In this document: positions 17,497-26,049 of the stretch, one piece after another
Layout of the letters: every line of letters starts with the position of its first letter
Position numbering within the stretch: position 1 is the stretch's first letter
Source: Massilia sp. R2A-15
GTDB taxonomy: Bacteria; Pseudomonadota; Gammaproteobacteria; Burkholderiales; Burkholderiaceae_D
DNA: 64,000 bases
Assembly: GCF_030704305.1 (NCBI RefSeq)
Contig: NZ_CP131935.1
Coordinates: 1,674,001 to 1,738,000, forward strand
Reading direction: 5' to 3'
Position numbers and translations under genes: made by a program
The notes under the pieces: generated by a model
The model's database searches: none
The model's input: the letters and a program-made list of their open reading frames with translations, nothing else
What the model was told of the DNA's origin: nothing

Positions 17497-19443
17497 TCAG
17501 TGCGCCGCGGCGTGCGCGCTGTCGCCGCTGCTGCCGCCGAGGTAAGCTTCGATCACTTTCGGATCGCCCTGGACCGTCGCCGGCGTGCCCTCGGCGATCT
17601 TTTGGCCGAAGTCGAGCACGGTGACGGTATCGGAAATGCTCATCACGACATCCATGTGGTGCTCGATCAGGATGATGGTGATGCCGTGGTCGCGGATCTT
17701 GCGGATGATCGCCATCAGCTCCTTGATGTCGGGCGCGGTCAGGCCGGCGGCCGGCTCGTCGAGCAGCAGCAGGCGCGGGTTCAGGCCCAGCGCGCGGCCG
17801 ATTTCGAGCAGTCGCTGCTTGCCGTAGGGGAGGTTGCGCGCCTCCTCGTTGGCCAGCGACGACAGGCCGACGAATTCGAGGATGCTGGCGGCCCGCTCGC
17901 GCGCGGCCTTTTCCTCGCGCCGGTAGCGCGGCGTCTGCAGCATCACGTCTAGCACGTTGGAGCGGAAGGTGTGGTGCAGGCCGACCAGCACGTTTTCGGT
18001 GGCCGTCATCTCGCCGAACAGCTGCACGTTCTGGAAGGTGCGGGCGATGCCGCCCAGCGCGATCTGGGATGGCGTGCGGCCGGTGATGACCACGCCGTCG
18101 AAGGCCACCTTGCCGTCGGTCGGTTGGTAGATCCCCGTCAGCACGTTCATCATCGTGCTCTTGCCCGAGCCGTTCGGGCCGATCAGGCCGTGCACCGAGC
18201 GCTGCGCGACATTCAGGTCCACCTTGTTGAGCGCCTTCAGGCCGCCGAACTGCATCAGCACCTGGTCCACCTTGAGCAGCGTGGCGCCGGCCGCGCCGCC
18301 GTCGGCGCCGGCAAATGGATCGGCGCCGGCCGCGGCCACCGCCAGCGAGGCGTCATGCGCCGCACCGCGCCCCATCAGCGAGCGCAGGAAGCCGACGATC
18401 CCGTCCTGCAGGTAATACACGACGAACAGCGTCATCAGGCCGAAGATGGTCAGGCGCCAGTCGATCATGTTCTCCAGCCGGTAGGAGAAGAACACCATGC
18501 CGAGCGTGGCGACGACCGGCACCAGTACGCGGCCCGGCGTGCTTTTCTTCTTTGCCAGCGCGATGCCGGCGCCCACCACCGCGAGCACCGCGGCGCCGAT
18601 CGCAATCATGCGGAACAGCGCGATGTCGGCCAGGAGGCTGGGCAGCATCACGACGATGATCGCGCCGATGATCGCGCCCGAGCGGGTCTTGCGCCCGCCC
18701 ATGATCACCGCCAGCAGGAACAGGATGGTCAGTTCGAAGTTGAAGGTCTGAGGCGAGATGTATTCTTCCGAATACGCGAACAGGCTGCCCGCGAGACCCG
18801 CCAGGCCGGCGCTGATGACAAAGGCGTAGACCTTGTAGCGGTACACCGACACGCCCATGCAGTCGGACGCGATCGGGCTGTCGCGCAGTGCCTCGAAGGC
18901 GCGGCCCAGGTTCGAGCGCAGGGTGCGGTGCACCACGATCAGCGAGATCACCATCAGCGCGGCGACCAGGTAGAAGTAGCCCACCTCGGTCAGCTTGGTC
19001 CCGAACAGCACCGGCTTGGCGATCTTGATGCCGAGCGGGCCTTCGGTGAGCCAGGTCATTTCGTTGAGCAGGATCTGGATGATGGTGCCGAACGCCAGCG
19101 TGACCATCGCAAGGTAGGGGCCCGTCACGCGCAGCGCCGGGAGCGCGAGGATCGCGCCGAACAACGCGGCGCCGCCGATACTGCCGATCATCGCCAGCGG
19201 CCAGGGCACGCCGAGCTTGAACACGAGCACGCCGGTGAGGTAGGCGCCGATGCCGAACAGGCCTGCGTGTCCGAGCGAGACCTGGCCGGTGTAGCCGACC
19301 ACGATGTCGAGGCCGAACAGCAGGATCGCGTAGATCAGGATCGTTTCGGCCAGGTGGATGTAGTACGGATTGGGGACGAGGACCGGATAGGCGATCAGCG
19401 CCGCGATGCCTGCCAGTCCGATGACTAAGTTTTTCTTATTCAT
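17497..19443 (-). CDS. livM: LivM-LivG fusion: permease plus ATPase of branched-chain amino acid transporter
   Basis: 648 residues joining two normally separate subunits. Residues 1 to about 310 are a LivM permease (GLDIVVGYTGQVSLGHAGLFGIGAYLTG is the hallmark), followed by extra hydrophobic segments to about 370. A small Ala/Gly-rich linker leads into a LivG ATPase from about 390, with Walker A GPNGSGKST (about 415), signature PYGKQRLLEIGRAL and Walker B LLLLDEPAAGL. There is no sign of a broken stop, so the fusion is genuine in this sequence. Only 3 bases separate it from livH. Confidence 0.93.
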   Translation of the reverse strand: MNKKNLVIGLAGIAALIAYPVLVPNPYYIHLAETILIYAILLFGLDIVVGYTGQVSLGHAGLFGIGAYLTGVLVFKLGVPWPLAMIGSIGGAALFGAILALPALRVTGPYLAMVTLAFGTIIQILLNEMTWLTEGPLGIKIAKPVLFGTKLTEVGYFYLVAALMVISLIVVHRTLRSNLGRAFEALRDSPIASDCMGVSVYRYKVYAFVISAGLAGLAGSLFAYSEEYISPQTFNFELTILFLLAVIMGGRKTRSGAIIGAIIVVMLPSLLADIALFRMIAIGAAVLAVVGAGIALAKKKSTPGRVLVPVVATLGMVFFSYRLENMIDWRLTIFGLMTLFVVYYLQDGIVGFLRSLMGRGAAHDASLAVAAAGADPFAGADGGAAGATLLKVDQVLMQFGGLKALNKVDLNVAQRSVHGLIGPNGSGKSTMMNVLTGIYQPTDGKVAFDGVVITGRTPSQIALGGIARTFQNVQLFGEMTATENVLVGLHHTFRSNVLDVMLQTPRYRREEKAARERAASILEFVGLSSLANEEARNLPYGKQRLLEIGRALGLNPRLLLLDEPAAGLTAPDIKELMAIIRKIRDHGITIILIEHHMDVVMSISDTVTVLDFGQKIAEGTPATVQGDPKVIEAYLGGSSGDSAHAAAH

Positions 19444-19446
19444 GGG

Positions 19447-20337
19447 TCAGACCTTCTTGATCGCGGTTTTGCCGAACAGGCCGGCCGGTTTGATGGCCAG
19501 CACCAGCAGCAGCAGCAGCAGGCCGGGCACTTCCTTGTAGCCGGTCGACAGGTAGAAGCCGGTGGCGGTTTCAGCGATGCCCAGAATGAGGCCGCCGACG
19601 ATGGCGCCCATGCCCGACGTCAGGCCGCCGATGATGGCCACCGCAAAGGCCTTGAGACCGAGCGAGGCGCCCATGGTGGCGCCGGTAAGCGTCAGCGGCG
19701 CGACCAGCACGCCGGCGAAGGCCGCTGTGGCCGACGACAGCGCGTACGAGAACGTGATCACCATGCTGGTGTTGATGCCCATCAGGCCGGCGGCGTCGCG
19801 GTCGTTGGACGTGGCGACGACCGCCTTGCCGTAAATCGACTTGCGGTTGAACAGTTCGACCGCGAGCATGATGGCGACGGCGCCGATCACCACCGCGATC
19901 TGCATCGGCTGCACGTTGGCGCCGAAGACGTGGAAGGGCGTGGTGGAAAGCGGGGAAGGGAAGGTCAGGTCGTCCTTGCCCCAGATATTTTCTGCGACGT
20001 TCTTGAAGATGATCGCCAGCGCGATGGTGGACATGATCCAGCCGAATTCGGACTTGATCTTGATGGCCGGGCGCACGCCGATCCATTCGACGAACATGCC
20101 TTGCAGCGCGCCAAACACCAGCACCACCGGGATCATCAGCAGGTAGCCCATGTAAGGGCCGCCGTGGATGTTACTGACCAGGGACAGGCCGACCAGCGCG
20201 CCGAGCATCAGCGCCTCGCCCTGGCCGAAGTTGAGAGTGCCGGAAGTGGCGAAGGTCAGCTGGTAGCCGAACGCGATGACGGCGTAGATCATGCCGAGCG
20301 CGATGCCGCTGAAAATAATCTGAAGCAGGATATCCAT
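19447..20337 (-). CDS. livH: Branched-chain amino acid ABC transporter permease LivH
   Basis: 296 residues with about eight membrane helices. Family marks are GMIYAVIAFGYQLTFATSGTLNFGQGE at the N-terminus and AVAIIGGLTSGMGAIVGGLILG later. The start is set at the ATG at 20337 (MDILLQIIFSGI), since an 11-residue longer version adds only a polar tail. LivH pairs with LivM to form the inner membrane channel. It follows livJ after a 100-base gap that holds a hairpin. Confidence 0.93.
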   Translation of the reverse strand: MDILLQIIFSGIALGMIYAVIAFGYQLTFATSGTLNFGQGEALMLGALVGLSLVSNIHGGPYMGYLLMIPVVLVFGALQGMFVEWIGVRPAIKIKSEFGWIMSTIALAIIFKNVAENIWGKDDLTFPSPLSTTPFHVFGANVQPMQIAVVIGAVAIMLAVELFNRKSIYGKAVVATSNDRDAAGLMGINTSMVITFSYALSSATAAFAGVLVAPLTLTGATMGASLGLKAFAVAIIGGLTSGMGAIVGGLILGIAETATGFYLSTGYKEVPGLLLLLLVLAIKPAGLFGKTAIKKV

Positions 20338-20384
20338 GATTTCACCCGATGGATGGCGCGCGGGCGCCACCGGTCAACAAGAAA

Positions 20385-20416
20385 ATGGCCAGGCTTGAAT
20401 CCTCAAGACTGGCCAT
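20385..20416 (-). terminator. Intercistronic hairpin after livJ (attenuator)
   Basis: ATGGCCAG and CTGGCCAT arms extend through CTTGA/TCAAG with one mismatch to a 14-base stem around ATCC. On the minus strand it is followed by TTTTCTTG, so it looks like a partial Rho-independent terminator. Such a site lets the binding-protein gene be expressed far above the membrane and ATPase genes. Confidence 0.7.
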
Positions 20417-20437
20417 AGATGGCATGAATCGAAGCGC

Positions 20438-21595
20438 TTACTTCGCCAGGACCACCTTGCCGCCCTTGACTTCGCCGAACACGGTGTTGCCGAAGTCGAT
20501 CGCCTCGTGGTCGGTGTGGCTGTACGGCTTGTTGTAGGTGGTGACGACGCCTTCGACCTTCTCGTTCAGGTTCTCCAGCGCGTGCAGCACTTTCGGTCCT
20601 TCGGTGCTGCCGGCCTGCTTGATCGCCGCGGCCAGCAGGTAGATCGAGTCGTAGCCCTGGGCTGCCGACACGCCCGACGGCATGCGGTCGCCGGCCGGCT
20701 TGTAGGCCTTGATGTAGGCGTCGATGAAGGCCTTGCGCTTCGGTGTGCTGGCGTCCTGGATGAAGGTTTGCGGCATGCGCGTGCCGTCGCCGTTCTTGCC
20801 GGCGTTGTCGATGAAGTTACCCATCGCGAGGGTCCAGCTGCCGATCATCGGCACCTTCCAGCCCAGCTTTTCCATGCCATTGGCGATCTGCGCCAGTTCA
20901 GGGCCGATGCCGTAGGTGAGCACCACCTCGGCGCCGGCCTGCTTGGCCTTGAGCAGCTGGGCCGTCATGTCGACGTCCTTGAGGTTGTATTTTTCCACCG
21001 CGACCGCCTTGATCTTGCGCTTCTCCAGCGCCTTCTCGAGGTCATCCTTGCCGAGCTGGCCGTAGTTGGTGGAGTCGGCGAGGATCGCCACCTTCTTGAA
21101 GTGGCGGCGGTCGACCGCTTCCTGCACGATCATCTCGGACTGGATCGTGTCGTTGGCCGAGTTGCGGAAGATGTAGTTTTCCGGGTCCTTGGCGAACTGC
21201 TGGGTGATGACCGAGCCGGTGGCCACGTTGTTCATGACCGGGATCTTGGCTTCCTGGTACAAGCCCTGCGAAGCGAGCGCCACGCCGGTGTTGATGTAGC
21301 CGACGGTGGCGACGACGTGTTCCTTGTTGATCAGTTCCTGGGCGACCTGCTTGCCGCGCGGCGGGGAGGCCTCGTCGTCGCGCTCGACCAGCTGGATCTG
21401 GCGGCCGAGGATGCCGCCCTTGGCGTTGATCTCGGCGACGGCCAGCTTGACGCCGTCGCGCATGGACACGCCCATCGGCGCGGAACCGCCGGTGAATGGG
21501 CCCGATACGCCGATCTTGATCGGCTCGGCGGCCATCGCCGACATGACAAAACCCAGTGATACGCCCGCAACAATCGCTTTCAACTTGAAATTCAT
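20438..21595 (-). CDS. livJ: Branched-chain amino acid ABC transporter substrate-binding protein
   Basis: 385 residues. A Sec signal peptide (KLKAIVAGVSLGFVMSAMAAE) precedes a periplasmic binding protein type 1 fold: PIKIGVSGPFTGGSAPMG, GGILGRQIQLVERDD, EAKIPVMNN and LADSTNYGQLGK are typical Leu/Ile/Val-binding segments. The ATG at 21595 is preferred since GGAGA lies 8 bases upstream and the alternative ATG at 21610 overlaps that ribosome site. First gene of the liv operon; its own promoter is visible. Confidence 0.94.
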   Translation of the reverse strand: MNFKLKAIVAGVSLGFVMSAMAAEPIKIGVSGPFTGGSAPMGVSMRDGVKLAVAEINAKGGILGRQIQLVERDDEASPPRGKQVAQELINKEHVVATVGYINTGVALASQGLYQEAKIPVMNNVATGSVITQQFAKDPENYIFRNSANDTIQSEMIVQEAVDRRHFKKVAILADSTNYGQLGKDDLEKALEKRKIKAVAVEKYNLKDVDMTAQLLKAKQAGAEVVLTYGIGPELAQIANGMEKLGWKVPMIGSWTLAMGNFIDNAGKNGDGTRMPQTFIQDASTPKRKAFIDAYIKAYKPAGDRMPSGVSAAQGYDSIYLLAAAIKQAGSTEGPKVLHALENLNEKVEGVVTTYNKPYSHTDHEAIDFGNTVFGEVKGGKVVLAK

Positions 21596-21659
21596 TTTTG
21601 CTGTCTCCATAGTGTTTTTCTATTGCCGTACGCTGGTCTGCTGCCCCCATCGATGGTTC

Positions 21660-21688
21660 ATTGTATGGGAGCATTTTGCTAACAGCAA
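21660..21688 (-). promoter_or_regulatory. Promoter of the liv operon
   Basis: On the minus strand TTGCTG (21683-21688) and TACAAT (21660-21665) are separated by exactly 17 bases, a good sigma-70 promoter 65 bases upstream of the livJ start. Confidence 0.6.
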
Positions 21689-21780
21689 TCGTTTGCTATG
21701 ACGCAATGCACCATGCATACCTGTAAGGAATCGGTAAGGAAACAACTGTAGGAAGATCAAGTACTTACAGCGCAAATACA

Positions 21781-21804
21781 AAGGCCGCCTGAGGGGGCGG
21801 CCTT
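21781..21804 (-). terminator. Rho-independent terminator of the Tyr/Pro-repeat lipoprotein gene
   Basis: AAGGCCGCC and GGCGGCCTT arms form a strong stem with a short loop. On the minus strand it is followed by TTTGTATTT. It lies 27 bases after the stop of the lipoprotein gene. Confidence 0.7.
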
Positions 21805-21831
21805 GTTAAATTGGTGCAAATCTACAGACGC

Positions 21832-22239
21832 TTACGGCCAGTGCGTGCCGATGCCGATGCCGCCCCAGTTGCGGCCGTGGCGGCCGCCCCAGCTGTGCCC
21901 GAAGCCCAGGCTCAGCGAGATGGGCGGATAGTAATAGGCTGGCGCCGGGGCGTAGTACATCGGGGCCGGGGCATAGTAGACCGGGGCCGGCGCGTAGTAG
22001 ACCGGCTGCTGCACGTAGACCGGGCGGGATTCGACGATCGGCTGGGACGTGGACTGGACGTACTTGCCAGGCTCGGCGCCGAGGCGCGCTCCCGTGCCCG
22101 GCGCGACCGGCGTGACGGAAACGGTGTGCCACTGGCTTGGGTCGCCGGCGGCCGGATAGCGCTGCGCGTACGGGGCGGGCGGCGGGTAGGCGCAGCCGCT
22201 CAGCACGGCCACGCAGAGCAGGGGAATCAAGATTTTCAT
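21832..22239 (-). CDS. Lipoprotein with Tyr-Ala-Pro tandem repeats
   Basis: 135 residues. A lipoprotein signal ends at LSGC (Cys about residue 16). Residues about 70-105 carry tandem copies of VYYAPAP (VYYAPAPVYYAPAPMYYAPAP) and the tail is Gly/His/Trp-rich (GHSWGGRHGRNWGG). The composition suggests an extended, surface or periplasmic, aggregation-prone segment; no enzymatic domain is present. A good ribosome site (GAGGA) precedes the ATG, and a terminator follows. Function unknown. The repeat unit number could vary between strains. Confidence 0.75.
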   Translation of the reverse strand: MKILIPLLCVAVLSGCAYPPPAPYAQRYPAAGDPSQWHTVSVTPVAPGTGARLGAEPGKYVQSTSQPIVESRPVYVQQPVYYAPAPVYYAPAPMYYAPAPAYYYPPISLSLGFGHSWGGRHGRNWGGIGIGTHWP

Positions 22240-22335
22240 GGTGTCCTCGCGGAATGGGCGCTTATCATATGACTACTATATGAAGTTTTCGGTTTTCTTG
22301 CCGCGCAATTACAGCTTGTTACACTCACCGGGACA

Positions 22336-22914
22336 ATGGAAATAATGGCGGACCAGACACCCATTCTCAGAGTGGCGCTGGCGCAGGATGTGGCGGTCTT
22401 GCAGGCACTGATCGAGCGTTCCGCGCGTGCGCTGAGCGTTGGTTTTTACACACAGGAGCAGATTGCGGCGGTAACGCGCGAAGTGTTCGGCGTGGACAGC
22501 CAGCTGGTGGCTGACGGCAGCTATTACGCGATCGAATGCGGCGGCGAAATCGTCGCCTGCGGTGGCTGGGGCAAGCGCTCGACCAGCTACGGCGGCGACC
22601 AGGCCAAGTCAAAGCCGGAGCGTCTGCTCGATCCGGCGACCGAGCCGGCAAAGATCCGCGCGTTCTTCGTCGATCCGGCGATGGCGCGGCGCGGGCTGGG
22701 GTCGATGCTGATGGCGCATTGCGCGAGCGAGGCTGCCGCCGCAGGCTTTACGCGACTCGAACTGGTTGCCACGATGCCGGGCGTGCCGTTGTATGAGGCG
22801 CTGGGGTTCTCACCGGTCGAACAGTTCGATCTGGCGCTGGGGCAGGGTAGTGTGATGGTGCCGGTTCTTCTCATGCGGCGCGGACAAACCCGGGGTCAGG
22901 TCCGGCGGACCTGA
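22336..22914 (+). CDS. GNAT family N-acetyltransferase
   Basis: 192 residues. The GNAT fold is visible in RVALAQDVAVLQALIERSAR, the acetyl-CoA loop IRAFFVDPAMARRGLGSMLM and the late strands RLELVATMPGVPLYEALGF. Substrate unknown. The last residues (GQTRGQVRRT) and the stop codon are supplied by the family B palindrome at 22892, suggesting repeat insertion altered the native C-terminus. The gene ends 20 bases before eutB and may be co-transcribed with it. Confidence 0.88.
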   Translation: MEIMADQTPILRVALAQDVAVLQALIERSARALSVGFYTQEQIAAVTREVFGVDSQLVADGSYYAIECGGEIVACGGWGKRSTSYGGDQAKSKPERLLDPATEPAKIRAFFVDPAMARRGLGSMLMAHCASEAAAAGFTRLELVATMPGVPLYEALGFSPVEQFDLALGQGSVMVPVLLMRRGQTRGQVRRT

Positions 22915-22918
22915 CCCC
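22892..22918. repeat. Family B palindrome, copy B3
   Basis: GGGGTCAGGTCCG and CGGACCTGACCCC arms form a perfect 27-base palindrome about a central base. It contains the GNAT stop codon. Confidence 0.8.
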
Positions 22919-22934
22919 ATCTTCGGAGTTGCCT

Positions 22935-24311
22935 ATGCCGCAGTACGCGCACGTAATCGGTACGAAGACCCACACCTTCCGCGATCTGCGCGCGCTGATG
23001 GCGTGCGCGACGCCCTTGCGCTCCGGCGACGTGCTCGCTGGCCTGGCCGCGGAGAGCGCCGAACAGCGCGTGGCGGCGCAGATGGCGCTGGCCGAACTGC
23101 CGCTGTCCACTTTTCTGCACGAGGCGCTGGTGCCGTACGAAAGCGACGAAGTCACCCGCCTGATCATCGACAGCCTCGATCCCGCGGCCTTTGCGACGGT
23201 CAGTCACCTCACCGTCGGCGACTTCCGCAACTGGCTGCTGTCCGATGCCGCCGACACCGCCGCGCTGGCCGCGCTGGCGCCGGGAATCACGCCCGAAATG
23301 GCGGCAGCCGTGTCGAAGATCATGCGCATCCAGGACCTGATCGTCGTGGGCGCCAAGTGCCGCGCGGTGACCGCGTTCCGCGGCACTATCGGCTTGCCGG
23401 GCCGCCTGTCCACGCGCCTTCAGCCGAACCATCCGACCGACGACGCGCGCGGCATCGCGGCTTCCATCCTCGACGGTCTGATGTACGGCAGCGGCGACGC
23501 GGTCATCGGCATCAATCCGGCCGGCGACAACGTGGCGCAGATCGTCACGCTGCTGGACATGCTGGACCAGTTCATCGGCCGGCTGGCGATCCCGACACAG
23601 TCCTGCGTGCTGACTCACATCACCAACACCATGGCCGCCATCGAGCGCTGGGCGCCGGTGGATCTGGTGTTCCAGTCGATTGCCGGCACCGAAGCTGCCA
23701 ACCGCGCGTTCGGCATCGACCTCGCGCTGCTGGCCGAAGCGCACGATGCGGCCTTGTCGCTCGGACGCGGAACGGTGGGCGACAACGTGATGTATTTCGA
23801 GACGGGACAGGGAAGCGCATTATCGGCGAACGCGCACCACGGCGTCGACCAGCAGACCTGCGAGGCGCGCGCCTACGCCGTGGCGCGCAGGTTCAAGCCG
23901 CTGCTGGTCAACTCCGTGGTCGGCTTCATCGGCCCGGAATACCTCTACGACGGCAAGCAGATAACCCGTGCGGGGCTGGAAGACCATTTCTGCGCCAAGC
24001 TGCTCGGGCTGCCGATGGGCTGCGACGTCTGCTATACCAACCACGCGGAGGCCGACCAGGACGACATGGACAGCCTGCTGACGCTCCTCGCCGCGGCCGG
24101 CTGCAACTTCGTGATGGGCGTCGCGGGCGCCGACGACATCATGCTGAACTACCAGACCACCTCCTTCCACGACGCGCTGTACGTGCGGCGCCTGCTCGGA
24201 CTGAAGCCGGCGCCCGAGTTCGAACAATGGCTGATCGGGATGGGAATATTTGCCGGCGACGGCGCTCTTGCAGCGTCGCAGCTGGCGCGCGCGGTGGGGC
24301 TGGAATCATGA
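22935..24311 (+). CDS. eutB: Ethanolamine ammonia-lyase large subunit EutB
   Basis: 458 residues, full family length (E. coli about 453). TIM-barrel catalytic subunit with segments such as GTIGLPGRLSTRLQPNHPTDD, SCVLTHITNTM, FETGQGSALSANAHHGVDQQT and CDVCYTNHAEADQDD. With EutC it converts ethanolamine to acetaldehyde and ammonia using adenosylcobalamin. There are no microcompartment, eutA or regulator genes alongside, so this is the short form of the pathway common in Betaproteobacteria. Its stop overlaps the eutC start (ATGA). Confidence 0.97.
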   Translation: MPQYAHVIGTKTHTFRDLRALMACATPLRSGDVLAGLAAESAEQRVAAQMALAELPLSTFLHEALVPYESDEVTRLIIDSLDPAAFATVSHLTVGDFRNWLLSDAADTAALAALAPGITPEMAAAVSKIMRIQDLIVVGAKCRAVTAFRGTIGLPGRLSTRLQPNHPTDDARGIAASILDGLMYGSGDAVIGINPAGDNVAQIVTLLDMLDQFIGRLAIPTQSCVLTHITNTMAAIERWAPVDLVFQSIAGTEAANRAFGIDLALLAEAHDAALSLGRGTVGDNVMYFETGQGSALSANAHHGVDQQTCEARAYAVARRFKPLLVNSVVGFIGPEYLYDGKQITRAGLEDHFCAKLLGLPMGCDVCYTNHAEADQDDMDSLLTLLAAAGCNFVMGVAGADDIMLNYQTTSFHDALYVRRLLGLKPAPEFEQWLIGMGIFAGDGALAASQLARAVGLES

Positions 24312-25054
24312 GCATCGTTACAGTGAATCCGTGGGGGCAGTTACGCCAGTGGACTGCAGCGCGCATTGCGCTCGGGCGAAGCGGCGTGAGTCAGCCGACA
24401 GCGCCGCAACTTGCGTTCCAGCTCGCGCACGCGCAGGCGCGCGACGCGGTGCACATGGAACTCGACGACGCGGCGCTCGCCGAGCGCCTGGCCGTGTCGT
24501 TCGGACTGCGGTGCATCCGTCTTCACAGCGCCGCGCCCGACCGTGCGACCTACCTGCGCCGGCCGGATCTGGGGCGGCGGCTCGACGACGAATCGAAAAT
24601 GGCGCTGGCTCCAGCGGCCTACGAAACCGGCTTCGTCATTGCCGACGGACTGTCGGCCCTCGCGATCGAGCGGCATGCGGAACCATTCCTGCGCGCCTGG
24701 ACGGCGTTGAATCCCGGCCCGATGGCGCCGCTGGCGATCGTGAAACAGGGACGCGTCGCGGTGGGCGACGAGGTGGCGCAGCTGCTGGGCGTCGAATTGG
24801 TGGTGGTGATGATCGGCGAGCGGCCGGGTCTCAGTTCGCCCGACAGCATGGGCCTGTACCTGACCTGGCAACCGCGCGTCGGCATGACCGACGAGCGCCG
24901 CAACTGCATCTCGAATGTCCGGCCCGAGGGCCTCGGCTATGCGGACGCGGCTTCGAAGCTGGACTATCTGGTGCACGCAGCGCGCCAGCGCCGCATTTCA
25001 GGCGTGGCGTTGAAGGAGGAGGGGGCTGGTCCTGAAGCGCTTACGTTAAGGTGA
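24308..25054 (+). CDS. eutC: Ethanolamine ammonia-lyase small subunit EutC
   Basis: 248 residues. Typical EutC segments: SQPTAPQLAFQLAHAQARDAV, FVIADGLSALAIERHAEPFL, VVMIGERPGLSSPDSMGLYL and DERRNCISNVRPEGLGY. It binds the cobalamin cofactor at the EutB interface. The start overlaps the eutB stop by four bases, giving translational coupling. A family B doublet follows the stop. Confidence 0.95.
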   Translation: MSIVTVNPWGQLRQWTAARIALGRSGVSQPTAPQLAFQLAHAQARDAVHMELDDAALAERLAVSFGLRCIRLHSAAPDRATYLRRPDLGRRLDDESKMALAPAAYETGFVIADGLSALAIERHAEPFLRAWTALNPGPMAPLAIVKQGRVAVGDEVAQLLGVELVVVMIGERPGLSSPDSMGLYLTWQPRVGMTDERRNCISNVRPEGLGYADAASKLDYLVHAARQRRISGVALKEEGAGPEALTLR

Positions 25055-25078
25055 AAAATTGCCGCGGCCGGCAGCATC

Positions 25079-25171
25079 GGGGTCTGGTCCCGCGGACCTG
25101 ACCCCATTTTGATTTTGCCACGGTGTCGTCGATACTTCCAACATGGGGTCAGGTCCGCAGGACCAGACCCC
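25079..25171. repeat. Family B inverted doublet, copy B4
   Basis: Two 27-base units in opposite orientation (25079-25105 and 25145-25171) separated by 39 bases. It lies between the convergent eutC and serB, so each strand can fold one long or two short hairpins. Confidence 0.8.
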
Positions 25172-25193
25172 GAAGTTGAACGCCGCGACTTGA

Positions 25194-26042
25194 TCAGCCC
25201 AGGATCGCGAGCAGTCCGTCGAGGCCCGTGAAATTGAGCGCTATGTTGGCCTGTTGACGCACCACTGGCTTGGCGCGAAACGCCACCGACAGTCCCGCAA
25301 TCCCCATCATCTTCAGGTCGTTGGCGCCGTCGCCGATGACGATGGCCTGCTCCGGGTCGATGCCCATGTCCGCGCACACGCGCTCCACGGTCTGCATCTT
25401 GCCCACCGCATCGACGATGCCGCCAACCACGCGCCCGGTCAGCTTGCCATGCTCGACTTCGAGCACGTTCGCGTGCGTGTAATCGAGCCCCAGCCGCTCC
25501 TGCAGCCGCTCGGTGAAGAAGGTGAATCCGCCCGACACCAGCAGCGTCTTGAGCCCGGCCCCCTTCACACCGGCCAGCATCGCCTCGCCGCCCATCGAAA
25601 TGTGCAGGCGCTCGTCGTACACCCGCTGCAGCGCGCTCGCGTCGAGGCCCGCGAGCAGCGCCACGCGCCGCGTCAGGCTCTCGGCAAATTCGATCTCGCC
25701 GCGCATCGCCGCCTCGGTGATGTCGGCAACCTGCGGCTTGAGCCCCTGCATGTCGGCGATTTCGTCGATGCACTCGATGGTGATCAGGGTCGAATCCATG
25801 TCCATCGCCACCAGCCGGTAGTCGGCCAGCGTGCGCGCGGCGTCGATGAAGGTCGCGTCCACGCGCGCTTCGAGCGCCGCCAGTTCGACCGCCTGGCGCA
25901 CCCCGTTCGAGTCGTCCACCTGCTCGCAGCGCAGCGCGTGCGGATTCAGTTCGAGCATGCGCGCCGGCAGGGCGAGCGTGGCAATCCGGCGCAGCTCCGG
26001 CATCGATGCCGCGGGGCCTTGCAAAACCAGGTTCATCGTCAT
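25194..26042 (-). CDS. serB: Phosphoserine phosphatase SerB
   Basis: 282 residues. A short N-terminal ACT-like region precedes the HAD domain with DMDSTLITIECIDEIADMQGL (nucleophile Asp), SGGFTFFTERL, and GDGANDLKMM. It makes L-serine from phosphoserine. The start is at 26042 or a second ATG at 26036. It begins 7 bases after the mfd stop on the same strand, so serB is read from the mfd transcript unless it has a promoter inside mfd. Confidence 0.95.
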   Translation of the reverse strand: MTMNLVLQGPAASMPELRRIATLALPARMLELNPHALRCEQVDDSNGVRQAVELAALEARVDATFIDAARTLADYRLVAMDMDSTLITIECIDEIADMQGLKPQVADITEAAMRGEIEFAESLTRRVALLAGLDASALQRVYDERLHISMGGEAMLAGVKGAGLKTLLVSGGFTFFTERLQERLGLDYTHANVLEVEHGKLTGRVVGGIVDAVGKMQTVERVCADMGIDPEQAIVIGDGANDLKMMGIAGLSVAFRAKPVVRQQANIALNFTGLDGLLAILG

Positions 26043-26049
26043 TTGTTTG

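Noticed and set aside
17971..19428. Open frame of about 485 codons opposite the LivM-LivG fusion
   Set aside because: Composition is dominated by His/Gln/Asp/Arg, typical of antisense frames in high-GC DNA; the opposite strand codes for a recognised transporter.
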